Source: DASUPK01 sp963736685
GTDB lineage: Bacteria; Actinomycetota; Thermoleophilia; Solirubrobacterales; 70-9
Assembly (NCBI GenBank): GCA_963736685.1
Contig: CAVTPZ010000022.1
Span: forward strand, 1 to 64,000
Direction: 5' to 3'
DNA: 64,000 nucleotides
Shown here: positions 1 to 8,681 of the stretch, one piece after another
Layout: each line of letters begins with the position of its first letter
Numbering within the stretch: position 1 is the stretch's first letter
Notes under the pieces: model-generated
What the model was told of the DNA's origin: nothing
The model's database searches: none
What the model saw: the letters and a program-made list of their open reading frames with translations, nothing else
Program-made: the position numbers and the translations under genes

Positions 1-76
1 GGAACTCGGCGCCGAGGAGGCCGCCAGCCGGGCTGAGCAACTCCGGGTGGTCCCCCCGGGCGGGTCGTGGCTCTAG
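1..76 (+). CDS. C-terminal end of an unidentified protein (cut by the window edge)
   Basis: From base 2 an open frame reads about 24 residues, ending in VVPPGGSWL, with a TAG stop at 74-76. The start lies outside the window. The frame ends only 4 bases before the stop codon of the convergent cupin gene, which is a normal convergent arrangement. The fragment is too short to name a family. It could also be a chance open frame, so confidence is modest. Confidence 0.4.
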   Translation, partial: ELGAEEAASRAEQLRVVPPGGSWL

Positions 77-80
77 AGGA

Positions 81-455
81 CTAGCCCCAGGGCATCTGCT
101 GGTAGCCGCTGTCCACCGGCACGCCGATGAGCAGCGCCCGCAGGTTCGCGTCGGAGCCGTTCCGGATCGTCCGGTTCACCGCGGGGGCGAAGCGGCAGAA
201 GGTGCCCGCGGGCGCATCGTGCTCCTCGCCGTCCGTGACGATCTTGCCCTCACCCTCGAGGATGATGAAGACCTCCTCCTGGTTGTCACCGCTGTGGTCG
301 TGGGCGGGGATCTCGCCGCCGGCCGCGATGTCGACGACGTTGAAGCCGAACGCCTCGGCACCCAGCGTCTTGCGGGCGAGCCGCCAGGTGGCCCCGCCAC
401 TCCCCTCCATCTCCTCGAACTCGTCGATGCGCTTGATCGTGTAGCCCTCGGCCAT
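81..455 (-). CDS. Small single-domain cupin protein
   Basis: A 124-residue protein that is essentially one cupin beta-barrel. The first cupin motif is visible as HDHSGDNQEEVFIILEGEG (about residues 52-70), with His and Glu residues in metal-ligand positions. The second is weaker, around PAGTFCRFAP. Such stand-alone cupins bind a metal or a small ligand, and the substrate cannot be told from sequence. The ATG at 453-455 opens the conserved part directly. It is divergent from the SnoaL-like gene at 502, with a 46-base gap between them. Confidence 0.8.
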   Translation of the reverse strand: MAEGYTIKRIDEFEEMEGSGGATWRLARKTLGAEAFGFNVVDIAAGGEIPAHDHSGDNQEEVFIILEGEGKIVTDGEEHDAPAGTFCRFAPAVNRTIRNGSDANLRALLIGVPVDSGYQQMPWG

Positions 456-501
456 CTGTCCCCTCCGATCGGGTTTTGCGTCTCCCCTCTATCGGCAACA
501 T

Positions 502-948
502 ATGCTCTTCCGCGTGGGAGACGACTCGGCCCAGAGTCTGGAGGAAGCGATCGGCCGTTACAACGAGGCCTGGAACGCCCACGACCTCGACGCGATCATG
601 TCCATGCACGCACCCGACATGGTCTTCGAGAACCACACGGCCGGGGAATCGGCGCAGGGACCGGACGAGGTGCGCGCGCACATCGGCGCGATCTTCGAGA
701 GCTGGCCCGACCTGCACTTCGAGACGCGGAGGCTCTATGTCCGCGATGGCGTGGTCACGCAGGAGTGGACCGCGAGCGCGACGCACAGCAACACCATGCG
801 CCGCGGCGACCTGGTCGCGGAGCCCACTGGCGAGAGAATCGAGTGGCGCGGGGTCGACGTGATCCCCTACGAGAACGGCCTGATCACTCGCAAGGACGTC
901 TACTCGGACTCGGTCTCGATCCTTCGCCAGGTCGGCCTGCTCGACTGA
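502..948 (+). CDS. SnoaL-like / NTF2-fold polyketide-cyclase family protein
   Basis: A 148-residue single-domain protein. The N-terminal pattern RYNEAWNAHDLDAIMSMHAP is the typical opening of SnoaL-like NTF2-fold proteins, followed by a cone-shaped pocket domain ending in NGLITRKDVYSDS. Members act as cyclases, isomerases or simple ligand binders; no specific substrate can be read here. The start may be the ATG at 502 or the GTG at 514. The gene is divergent from the small cupin gene. Confidence 0.75.
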   Translation: MLFRVGDDSAQSLEEAIGRYNEAWNAHDLDAIMSMHAPDMVFENHTAGESAQGPDEVRAHIGAIFESWPDLHFETRRLYVRDGVVTQEWTASATHSNTMRRGDLVAEPTGERIEWRGVDVIPYENGLITRKDVYSDSVSILRQVGLLD

Positions 949-957
949 CGAGAACTT

Positions 958-1269
958 TCAGCTTCGGCGCTGGTAGATCGCCCACCCGGCGATCGCCGCC
1001 CCGCAGGCGAGCAGGATCCCCGCCGCCAGCAGGCCTGCATCGCTGTGGTCAGGCTCGCCCAGGATCGAGTCGCGGGCGCGGGCCGAGAGCACCGACCCGG
1101 CCGAGGCGAAGGACATCGCCGACCCCGCCGACGCGGCGGACCCCACCGAGAACGCCGAGCCCGCGGATCCGATCGACCCGATCGATGCGAACGATCCGAC
1201 GGACCCGATGGAGAGAACCGATCCCTTCGACGCGATCGAGAGGACCGAGTCCTCCGACCAGATGCTCAT
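958..1269 (-). CDS. Ser/Gly-repeat small protein with C-terminal membrane anchor
   Basis: A 103-residue protein from the ATG at 1267-1269. Residues about 1-70 are an irregular repeat of short units of the type SVLSIGSVGS, in which Ser, Gly, Ala and small hydrophobic residues alternate every 2-3 positions. A single membrane segment follows (about residues 78-96, LLAAGILLACGAAIAGW), then a short positive tail YQRRS. The repeat period suggests a beta-solenoid or similar fibre-like fold, but this is inference. It follows thrB by 23 bases on the same strand and may be co-transcribed. Longer starts would overlap thrB and add an unrelated basic leader, so the ATG at 1269 is preferred. Confidence 0.65.
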   Translation of the reverse strand: MSIWSEDSVLSIASKGSVLSIGSVGSFASIGSIGSAGSAFSVGSAASAGSAMSFASAGSVLSARARDSILGEPDHSDAGLLAAGILLACGAAIAGWAIYQRRS

Positions 1270-1292
1270 CGAGCCGTTGTCGGCGACCGCCT

Positions 1293-2171
1293 TCACAGCT
1301 CTGGCACGTCCGCGCCTGTCGGTGAGAACGGGACCCGCTGGACCTCCGCCCACCCACCGACCCGCTCCCCGAGGGCCTTCATCACCTCGCCGGTGCTCTG
1401 CCAGAAGGTCCAGACGAGCACGGTCGGGCCGGCACCCGAGATCGTCGCGCCTATCGCACCCATCCGGGGAGCCTCCTGGACGATGTCCATGGAGCGCGGG
1501 TAGAGGTGCGCGCGATAGGGCTGATGGAGGCGGTCGCTCAGGCCTCTGCCGATCAGCGTCAAATCCGAGCGCTCGATGCCGAGCACCAGCTCCGAGGCTG
1601 CAGAGATGTTGGCGACCGCGTCCACGAGCGGCACCTGCTCCGGAATCGAGCCGCGGGCCTCCTCGGTCGGCATCTGCTCCGATGGGATCACGACCACAGC
1701 CTCGACGCCCTGCGGGGGGTCGAGGCGCGTGGAGGTGAGGGTGCCGTCGTTCTCCGCGCAGACGACGAACCCGCCGTAGAGAGCCGCCGCCACGTTGTCC
1801 GGATGCCCCTCGATCTCGGCCGCCCTCGCGAGGACGTCCTCGAACTCCTGGGCGAGCTCGTAGAGATGGTCCGCAGCGAGGAGACCGGCCACGATCGCCG
1901 CAGCGCTGGAGCCGAGGCCGGCCGCCAGCGGGATCTCGCTGCGGATCCGGAAGGTGATCCCGTCCGCGGACCGCAGGCTCTCGAACGCTCTCACGCAGAG
2001 GTTGGACCGGTCGAGCGGGACCTCGAGCCCCTCGGCCTCTACCGAGAACGATCCGGTCTCCTCCACCTCGAGCTCGAGATGCATCGCCAGCGCGGCGGCC
2101 AGCACGTCGTAACCCGGGCCGAGGTTGGCCGAGGAGGCCGGCACCTTGACCAACCGTCGCCGAGCGGTCAT
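1293..2171 (-). CDS. thrB: Homoserine kinase
   Basis: A 292-residue GHMP kinase that phosphorylates homoserine with ATP, the penultimate step of threonine synthesis. The N-terminal PASSANLGPGYD and the ATP-binding loop IPLAAGLGSSAAA (about residues 80-92) are diagnostic, and the C-terminal GATISGAGPTVLV is the third GHMP motif. Length is usual for the family. It is the distal gene of a minus-strand run lysA-hom-thrC-mscL-SHOCT protein-thrB, so two unrelated genes separate it from thrC. Confidence 0.95.
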   Translation of the reverse strand: MTARRRLVKVPASSANLGPGYDVLAAALAMHLELEVEETGSFSVEAEGLEVPLDRSNLCVRAFESLRSADGITFRIRSEIPLAAGLGSSAAAIVAGLLAADHLYELAQEFEDVLARAAEIEGHPDNVAAALYGGFVVCAENDGTLTSTRLDPPQGVEAVVVIPSEQMPTEEARGSIPEQVPLVDAVANISAASELVLGIERSDLTLIGRGLSDRLHQPYRAHLYPRSMDIVQEAPRMGAIGATISGAGPTVLVWTFWQSTGEVMKALGERVGGWAEVQRVPFSPTGADVPEL

Positions 2172-2231
2172 GCGGGGCAGGCTATATGCGAGGGTGCGCG
2201 GAGGAGCAACCCGTTTGATGGCGAAGTGGGT

Positions 2232-2850
2232 CTACGAACCGAGGATCTTCGCCTTCTCTTGCTCGAATTCGGCGTCGGTGAGCGCGCCCGAGTCCCGGTA
2301 GCTTGGCGAGCCTCTCGAGCTCGGCCAGGTGGTCACCGCCGGAGGGCGCCGGGGCGGGAGTCGGCGCGAAGCCGGATCCGCCGACGTGCCGGACCTCGCC
2401 ACGAGACGGAGCCTGCTGGGCGCTGTCCCAGTCGATCGCGATCTTGGCGGGGTCGCTCGGATCGACCTTGATCGGCAGGCTGACGCCCTGGCCGAGGGTG
2501 GCGCCCGCGGGCACCATGTACTGGTTGTTGACCCGGTACGGCTGGCGGCCCGGGACGTGGACCTCCATGTCGATGTCCAGGTTGAACCACTGGGCACCGC
2601 GCTCCGGGGTGCCGTGTGCGACGATCACGCCTTGGCTGGCGATCCCATTCGCGAGGATCCCGGCGCGCTCACCCGATGAGTCGGTGAGATCCGCCAGCTG
2701 GTCATTCGCCTGGGAGAGCATGTCCCCCATCTGCTGCATCTGCCCTCCGAATCCCGGCTTGTAGCCGGCCTCCTGCTGCTGCCGACGCTGGAGCTGCTTG
2801 GCCTCCTTCGTCAGGCTCGTCAGGTCCTTCATCGACTTGAAGAGTCCCAT
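2232..2850 (-). CDS. SHOCT-domain protein with an apparent one-base frameshift near the C-terminus
   Basis: From the ATG at 2848-2850 (MGLFKSMKDLTSLTKEAKQL) the protein has a coiled-coil N-terminal region and a middle beta domain (about residues 50-150). A C-terminal SHOCT motif (about 30 residues: LERLAKL then RDSGALTDAEFEQEKAKILG) follows. The two halves of the SHOCT motif lie in different frames. As read, the main frame continues to 2182 with unrelated residues. Removing one base near 2297 restores a protein of about 205 residues ending at the TAG at 2232. SHOCT domains are short helical tails often found on membrane or oligomeric proteins; the function is unknown. It lies between mscL and thrB on the same strand. 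Confidence 0.65.
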
Positions 2851-2912
2851 TCTCCCCTCGCTTCTTCGTGACTCCGATTGGACGAACCGCGCAAAAGCGT
2901 ACCGACCCGGGT

Positions 2913-3353
2913 TCAGGCGATTTCGGTCGCGACCCTCTCTCCCTCCGGCCGCAGCTCCGCGGTGCAGAAGGCGCAGCGGCGGGCCTCCGCCGGGATCTCG
3001 CTGAGGCACTCGGGGCACTTCCGCGACGAGGGCTCAGCCGGCTCGGTTCGCAGGCGCGCCAAGAGCGCGTTCACCGGCCTCACCACCGCGAAGAAGACGA
3101 CCGCGGCGACGATCACGAATGTCAGCAGGGCGTTGATGAAGTCCCCGTAGTGGAACGTGCTGCCGTTGATCGTGAAGGTGAGTGCCGAGAAGTCCGGCTC
3201 GCCGAAGATCGCAGCGATCAGCGGCGTGATCAGGTCGTCAACCAGAGCCTTGACCACCGCCGCGAAGGCGACGCCGATCACTACGGCGACGGCCAGATCG
3301 ACGAGGTTGCCCCTCGCGATGAACTGCTGGAAGTCCTTGAGCGCGCTGCGCAT
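2913..3353 (-). CDS. mscL: Large-conductance mechanosensitive channel with C-terminal zinc ribbon
   Basis: A 146-residue membrane channel that opens under hypo-osmotic shock. The N-terminal amphipathic helix (LKDFQQFIARGNLVDLAVAV), two membrane segments (about residues 16-45 and 70-95) and the periplasmic loop between them match MscL. The C-terminal end carries two CxxC pairs (CPECLSEIP...CAFC), a zinc-ribbon-like extension beyond the usual cytoplasmic helix. It sits between thrC and the SHOCT gene on the minus strand, an unusual place inside an amino-acid operon. Confidence 0.9.
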   Translation of the reverse strand: MRSALKDFQQFIARGNLVDLAVAVVIGVAFAAVVKALVDDLITPLIAAIFGEPDFSALTFTINGSTFHYGDFINALLTFVIVAAVVFFAVVRPVNALLARLRTEPAEPSSRKCPECLSEIPAEARRCAFCTAELRPEGERVATEIA

Positions 3354-3398
3354 CTCGGGCCTCTTACCCAGGCGCGAGCCGGCTCATGCGTAGTCCGC

Positions 3399-4433
<1,035 letters not shown>

Positions 4434-4443
4434 CAGCTCACGC

Positions 4444-5670
4444 CTAGCCGAACTCTTCCTCGATCACTCGGATCGAGCGAGGCGTCGAGCGTAGGAACCT
4501 GAGCTTCGCGATACGGCGCAGCGCCGCGGCGAAGCGCTTCTCGCTCACGGGGTGCATGACCATGATCAGCTGGGCCTCGCCGCCGAGGCCTCGCTGGACC
4601 ACGCTCCGCACCGAGACCCCGTTGTCGCCGAGCACCTCCGCCACCTTGGCGAGGACGCCGGGCTCGTCATCCACCTCGAGGTGGAGGTAGAAGGCCATCT
4701 TCGCGTCCTTGGCGATTCGCAGCCTCGCGTTCTCCTCGAAGAGCGGCGAACCGCCGTTGATCACGGAGACGACGTCGCCGAGCACCGCAGCCGCCGTCTC
4801 CGGGCCGCCGGCGCCCGGCCCGGACATGGTGATCTCGGTGATCGCCGGCGACTCCACCATCACGGCGTTGAACGGCCCCTCGATCGGCGAGAGCGGGTGG
4901 CCGGGGTACAGGAAGCACGGGAAGACGCGCACGCTGATCTCGCCCTCGCCGATGCGCTCCGCGACCCCCAGCAGCTTCAGCGAGAGCCCGAGCTCCTTCG
5001 CGTAGGCGATGTCGTCCGGCTTGATCCGCTCGATCCCCTCGTACGGAACGTCCTTGAGCTCGACCGGGGCACCGAAGGCGAGGCGGGCCAGGATCGCCAT
5101 CTTCGCCGCCGCATCGGCACCGCCGACATCGTCGGTCGGGTCAGCCTCCGCATAGCCGAGGTCCTGGGCCTGCTTCAGCGCCTCCTGGTAGGAGAGGCCG
5201 CTGCGCGCCATCTCGGTGAGGATGTAATTGGTCGTGCCGTTGACGATCCCGAAGACCTTCTCGATCGGGATCGCGCCGAGGCTCTCCTGGACCACGCGGA
5301 TCACCGGGATCGCACCGGCGACGGCTGCCTCGAAGCGAAGCTGGGCGCCGCCCTCCCGCGCCGCCGCGACCAGCTCCTCGCCGTGCTGGGCCAGCAGCTG
5401 CTTGTTCGCGGTGACCACGTGCCTGCCCTCGCGGAGCGCGCGGGTCACGTACTCCAGCGCCGGATCGATGCCGCCGATCAGCTCCACCACGATCTCGCTG
5501 CGCGACAGGATCCGCTCGAAGTCGCCATTCCGGCGGCTGAGGACGCCGCTCACCCGCGGGCGCCGGCCCGACACCTCCTCCACCATCCCGGCGCGCTCGT
5601 TGAGCAGCCGGCGGAATGCTGCCCCCACCGTCCCCTTCCCGAGGATCCCGACGTTCACGTTGTCGGCCAT
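4444..5670 (-). CDS. hom: Homoserine dehydrogenase
   Basis: A 408-residue NAD(P)H enzyme making homoserine from aspartate semialdehyde. The N-terminal Rossmann motif GILGKGTVGAAF, the catalytic-domain stretch NGTTNYILTEM, and a C-terminal ACT domain (about residues 325-400, DDEPGVLAKVAEVLGDNGVS) are all present. The ACT domain suggests feedback control, usually by threonine. The ATG at 5668-5670 shares one base with the lysA stop codon (TGATG), a sign of translational coupling. A GTG one codon earlier is an alternative. Confidence 0.96.
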   Translation of the reverse strand: MADNVNVGILGKGTVGAAFRRLLNERAGMVEEVSGRRPRVSGVLSRRNGDFERILSRSEIVVELIGGIDPALEYVTRALREGRHVVTANKQLLAQHGEELVAAAREGGAQLRFEAAVAGAIPVIRVVQESLGAIPIEKVFGIVNGTTNYILTEMARSGLSYQEALKQAQDLGYAEADPTDDVGGADAAAKMAILARLAFGAPVELKDVPYEGIERIKPDDIAYAKELGLSLKLLGVAERIGEGEISVRVFPCFLYPGHPLSPIEGPFNAVMVESPAITEITMSGPGAGGPETAAAVLGDVVSVINGGSPLFEENARLRIAKDAKMAFYLHLEVDDEPGVLAKVAEVLGDNGVSVRSVVQRGLGGEAQLIMVMHPVSEKRFAAALRRIAKLRFLRSTPRSIRVIEEEFG

Positions 5671-6989
5671 CACTCGTCCCTGCTCAGCAGGTCGTCCCAG
5701 GTCTCGCGGCGGACCACGACCCGGGCCTCGCCGTCGCGGCAGAAGATCACCGGCGGCCGTGGCACGCCGTTGTAGTTGTTCGCCATCGCGTGACCGTATG
5801 CGCCCGTCGCTGGCGTGACGAGCACGTCGCCCACGCGCGGTGCGGCGAGCTCGGCGTCCCGAACGAGCACGTCGCCGGACTCGCAGTGCATCCCGGCGAC
5901 CGTCGCCGGGGCGTCCGGTGTCTCTGCCGCCCGGTCCGCGATCAGGGCCTCGTAATGCGACCCGTAGAGCATCGGCCGCAGGTTGTCGGACATGCCACCG
6001 TCGACCGCCACGTAGGTGCGGACCCCGGGGATCTCCTTCACGGTCCCGACCCGATAGGCCGTCACACCGGCGTTGCCGACGAGCGACCGGCCGGGCTCCA
6101 CCAGGATCCGCGGTGCCGGATCGAATACCCGCTGCACGCCTCGCACCTTCACGTCCACGTAGTCGGCGATCGAGGGCGGCTCGTCGCTGTCGAGGTAGGC
6201 GATCCCAAGCCCGCCGCCGACGTTGAGGAGCTCGGGGGCGAGGTCGACCGAATCGCAGAACTCGGCGATCACCTCGATCGCCTTCACGTACGGCTCGAGC
6301 TCGAAGATCTGCGAGCCGATGTGGGCGTGGAGCCCCACGAGCTCGAGGTTCACTGACTCGCGCACCCGCTCCACGGCGAACTCTGCAAGCCGGTCGGCGA
6401 GGCCGAAGCCGAACTTCGAGTCGAGCTGGCCGGTCTGCACATAGTCGTGGGTCGACGGCTTGATCCCGGGCGTCACCCGGATCAGGACCTTCTGCGGGCG
6501 GTCGAGGAGGCGGTCAGCAAGCTCGATCTCGTCGAACGAGTCGAGGATCAGATGGCCCACACCGGCCTCGAACGCGTAGCGAAGTTCGCGCTCCGTCTTG
6601 TTGTTTCCGTGCATGTGGATCCGGGCGGAGTCGAATCCGGCCGCCAGCGCCATGTGGAGCTCACCGCCCGAGGCCACATCCACCGAGAGGCCGGCGTCGC
6701 GCATCAGCCGGTAGGCGGCCGTGCAGGGAAGCGACTTGCTCGCGTAGATCACCTCGTAGGAGTCGGTGCGCTCCGCGAACGCCCGGATGTACTCGTCCGC
6801 GCGCCGGCGCATGTCGTCCTCCGCGTAGATGTAGGCGGGGGTCCCGAAGCGCCCGGCGAGCTCGACCACGTCACAGCCGGCGATCTCGAGGTGGCCGCGT
6901 TCGTTCACGCGCGAGCCGGCCGGATATACCGGCGAGGCCGCGATCGGATCGGCGGCCACCACGGGCGAGCTGTCGGCTTCCACGTTCAT
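5670..6989 (-). CDS. lysA: Diaminopimelate decarboxylase
   Basis: A 439-residue fold-III PLP enzyme, the last step of lysine synthesis, also draining diaminopimelate from cell-wall precursor supply. The PLP lysine is in YASKSLPC (Lys about 85). HAHIGSQ, the glycine loop NVGGGLGIAY, EPGRSLVGNAG and the dimer-partner CESGDVL are all visible. The start at 6989 (MNVEADSSP) is chosen because upstream codons are basic low-complexity. It is the first gene of the lysA-hom-thrC run and is divergent from the hydrolase at 7022, with only 32 bases between them. Confidence 0.96.
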   Translation of the reverse strand: MNVEADSSPVVAADPIAASPVYPAGSRVNERGHLEIAGCDVVELAGRFGTPAYIYAEDDMRRRADEYIRAFAERTDSYEVIYASKSLPCTAAYRLMRDAGLSVDVASGGELHMALAAGFDSARIHMHGNNKTERELRYAFEAGVGHLILDSFDEIELADRLLDRPQKVLIRVTPGIKPSTHDYVQTGQLDSKFGFGLADRLAEFAVERVRESVNLELVGLHAHIGSQIFELEPYVKAIEVIAEFCDSVDLAPELLNVGGGLGIAYLDSDEPPSIADYVDVKVRGVQRVFDPAPRILVEPGRSLVGNAGVTAYRVGTVKEIPGVRTYVAVDGGMSDNLRPMLYGSHYEALIADRAAETPDAPATVAGMHCESGDVLVRDAELAAPRVGDVLVTPATGAYGHAMANNYNGVPRPPVIFCRDGEARVVVRRETWDDLLSRDE

Positions 6990-7021
6990 GGGGAGAGGCA
7001 ATTCTGACGGGAACGAGCAGA

Positions 7022-7759
7022 ATGCCCGCAATGGAGCGCTCGATGCCCCGCGGCCCCTCCCGCGAGGACGTGCACAACCGGCTCGCATATGCGCTCTGGG
7101 AGCCCGATGACGAGCCCCCCCATCCCGGGGTCGTCGTCGTCCACGGCGCCGGCTCCAGCAAGGAGAACCATGCGGACTTCGCCCGGCTGGCGACCGCGAG
7201 CGGCTGGGCCGCCCTCACCTTCGACCTGCCTGGGCACGGCGAGAGCGAGCAGGAAATGACGGGCGGGGCTGTCGAGGCCGTGATCTCGATGACGCACCTG
7301 CTCGGGGTGCAGGAGGGGGTTGACGAGAACCGGGTCGCCCTCCGAGGATCCAGCCTTGGCGGCTTCCTCGCCCTCTGCGCCGCCGCGGCCGCCCCCGAGA
7401 TCGCCGGCGTGATCGCGATCTGTCCGGCGAGCGAAGATCACCTCGCGCGCGGCGTGAGAAGCGGACGCTTCGACATGCGGGCCGGTGACCCCGTCGACCT
7501 AGAGGCGTGGCTGGTCGCCCAGGACGTTGCGGAGGCCGTGGAGCGGATCGCCGGGCGCCCGCTGATCCTGATGCACGCCGAGGGGGACATCCAGGTCCCG
7601 AGCTACCACTCGGAGGAGCTCTACGAGCGCGCCGGCGAGCCGCGCAAGCTGGTCATCGCTCCGGGCGGCGCCCACACCACGGTCCAGCACGATCCGGAAC
7701 TGCAGGGAATGGCGCTGCGCTGGCTCGAACGCGAGATGCGCGCAGCCGGCCGCCGCTAG
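7022..7759 (+). CDS. Alpha/beta hydrolase (dienelactone-hydrolase-like)
   Basis: A 245-residue alpha/beta hydrolase. VVVHGAGSSKENH carries the oxyanion region, RGSSLGGFLALCAAA the nucleophile elbow with Ser, and the C-terminal GGAHTTVQHDP the catalytic His. An acidic residue near MHAEGDIQVPSYHSEEL completes the likely triad. The substrate is unknown. Starts at 7022, 7031 or 7043 are all in frame. It faces lysA divergently across 32 bases, so promoters of both genes must overlap. Confidence 0.8.
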   Translation: MPAMERSMPRGPSREDVHNRLAYALWEPDDEPPHPGVVVVHGAGSSKENHADFARLATASGWAALTFDLPGHGESEQEMTGGAVEAVISMTHLLGVQEGVDENRVALRGSSLGGFLALCAAAAAPEIAGVIAICPASEDHLARGVRSGRFDMRAGDPVDLEAWLVAQDVAEAVERIAGRPLILMHAEGDIQVPSYHSEELYERAGEPRKLVIAPGGAHTTVQHDPELQGMALRWLEREMRAAGRR

Positions 7760-7768
7760 CGGTGCCGG

Positions 7769-8563
7769 CTAGTGCCCGGAGTGAGAAGACCGGTGCGAGT
7801 CGTGCGACTCGTGTGACGCGTGTGGTGGATGGCCCCTGCCGTAGTCGGCGGCGGAGGAGGTCCTTGAGATCGGCTCGGAGTTGAAGATCGAGTTGGAGCT
7901 GGGGCTGGAGCTCGAGGGCGGCGTCGGCCTGCCGAAGGGGCCCTTGCCCGTGATGACCCCGTCGCTGTCGTTGCCCGTGCCGGGATTCTCCTTGCCGTTC
8001 GTCCCGTTGTCGACGTTCCCGTGCGAGGTGTCCGGGTGGGCGGGGTGAACCGGATGCGCCGGGTCCTTGGTCGCCGTGCTCGGCACCTGGCCGTCGCCCC
8101 CGGAGCCGCTCGTGTCGCCGGATCCGCTGGTGGGCGGAGTCGTGGTGGTCGCGGGGGGGTTGGTCAGGCCGCCCTTGGGCTGACCGACGTTGCCGCCCTT
8201 CGAGCCGCCATTCCCACCGGACTGGGGAGAGCCGCTGCCGCCTCCCGCCTGGCCTCCGGGAACGGAGGTGGAGGCGAGTTGTCCGGCGGCCGCGCTGACC
8301 GGCGCTGCCGATTTGGCCGAGGAGCCGCCGGGCTTCGCGGAGCTGAGCTCGACATTGGCGTTAACCGACCCCTCGCTGCCGGTCGGCCAGACATTGAACG
8401 AGACGATGCCGACCAAGGTCACGAAGACGATGGCGGCACCCGCAAGCAGAGCTCCCGCGGCTCCGATCCCGACGATGAAGCTCTCGGGGGTGTTGTTCGT
8501 TGATGTCCTGGCCGCCGCGTGAGCCTCCCCCTCTCGCACGGCACGCCTGTCGCGCGCACTCAC
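7769..8563 (-). CDS. Membrane-anchored low-complexity protein with His-rich tail
   Basis: About 264 residues from the GTG at 8561-8563. A short cytoplasmic part is followed by one hydrophobic segment (about residues 28-58, ESFIVGIGAAGALLAGAAIV). A long Ser/Gly/Pro/Thr-rich extracellular stretch comes next, and the last 25 residues contain about eight His (ASHESHDSHRSSHSGH). No folded domain is recognisable. The tail could bind metal ions, but that is inference. It lies downstream of the M23 peptidase gene on the same strand. The intervening 120 bases include a possible structured leader (8570-8655). The start is uncertain; the GTG at 8539 is another option. Confidence 0.55.
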   Translation of the reverse strand: MSARDRRAVREGEAHAAARTSTNNTPESFIVGIGAAGALLAGAAIVFVTLVGIVSFNVWPTGSEGSVNANVELSSAKPGGSSAKSAAPVSAAAGQLASTSVPGGQAGGGSGSPQSGGNGGSKGGNVGQPKGGLTNPPATTTTPPTSGSGDTSGSGGDGQVPSTATKDPAHPVHPAHPDTSHGNVDNGTNGKENPGTGNDSDGVITGKGPFGRPTPPSSSSPSSNSIFNSEPISRTSSAADYGRGHPPHASHESHDSHRSSHSGH

Positions 8564-8569
8564 AGTACG

Positions 8570-8655
8570 AGCATCGTCCCTAATCCGGACGGCTTTAGTA
8601 ACCCCAAAAGAGAGGTAGCCATTTGTCCTATCAAGTTGGCCTCGCACCTACCGAA
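8570..8655 (-). promoter_or_regulatory. Candidate structured 5' leader of the His-rich protein gene
   Basis: Read on the minus strand, the segment between the M23 gene and the next start contains stacked short helices. GGCTACC pairs with GGT...AGCC around a CTCTTTTG loop, then GTCC pairs with GGAC around GGATTAG. It is conspicuously less GC-rich than its surroundings and begins near a TTGATA hexamer. The CAAA...AAAGCC spacing recalls part of the class-I cyclic-di-GMP aptamer, but other required elements are not evident. I treat it only as a candidate leader. Confidence 0.3.
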
Positions 8656-8681
8656 AAGAGGGTGGAGGCGAGCCCCTGGGG

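Noticed and set aside
8570..8655. Cyclic-di-AMP (ydaO) riboswitch before a cell-wall gene
   Set aside because: The segment lies after, not before, the M23 peptidase, and the ydaO consensus boxes are absent.
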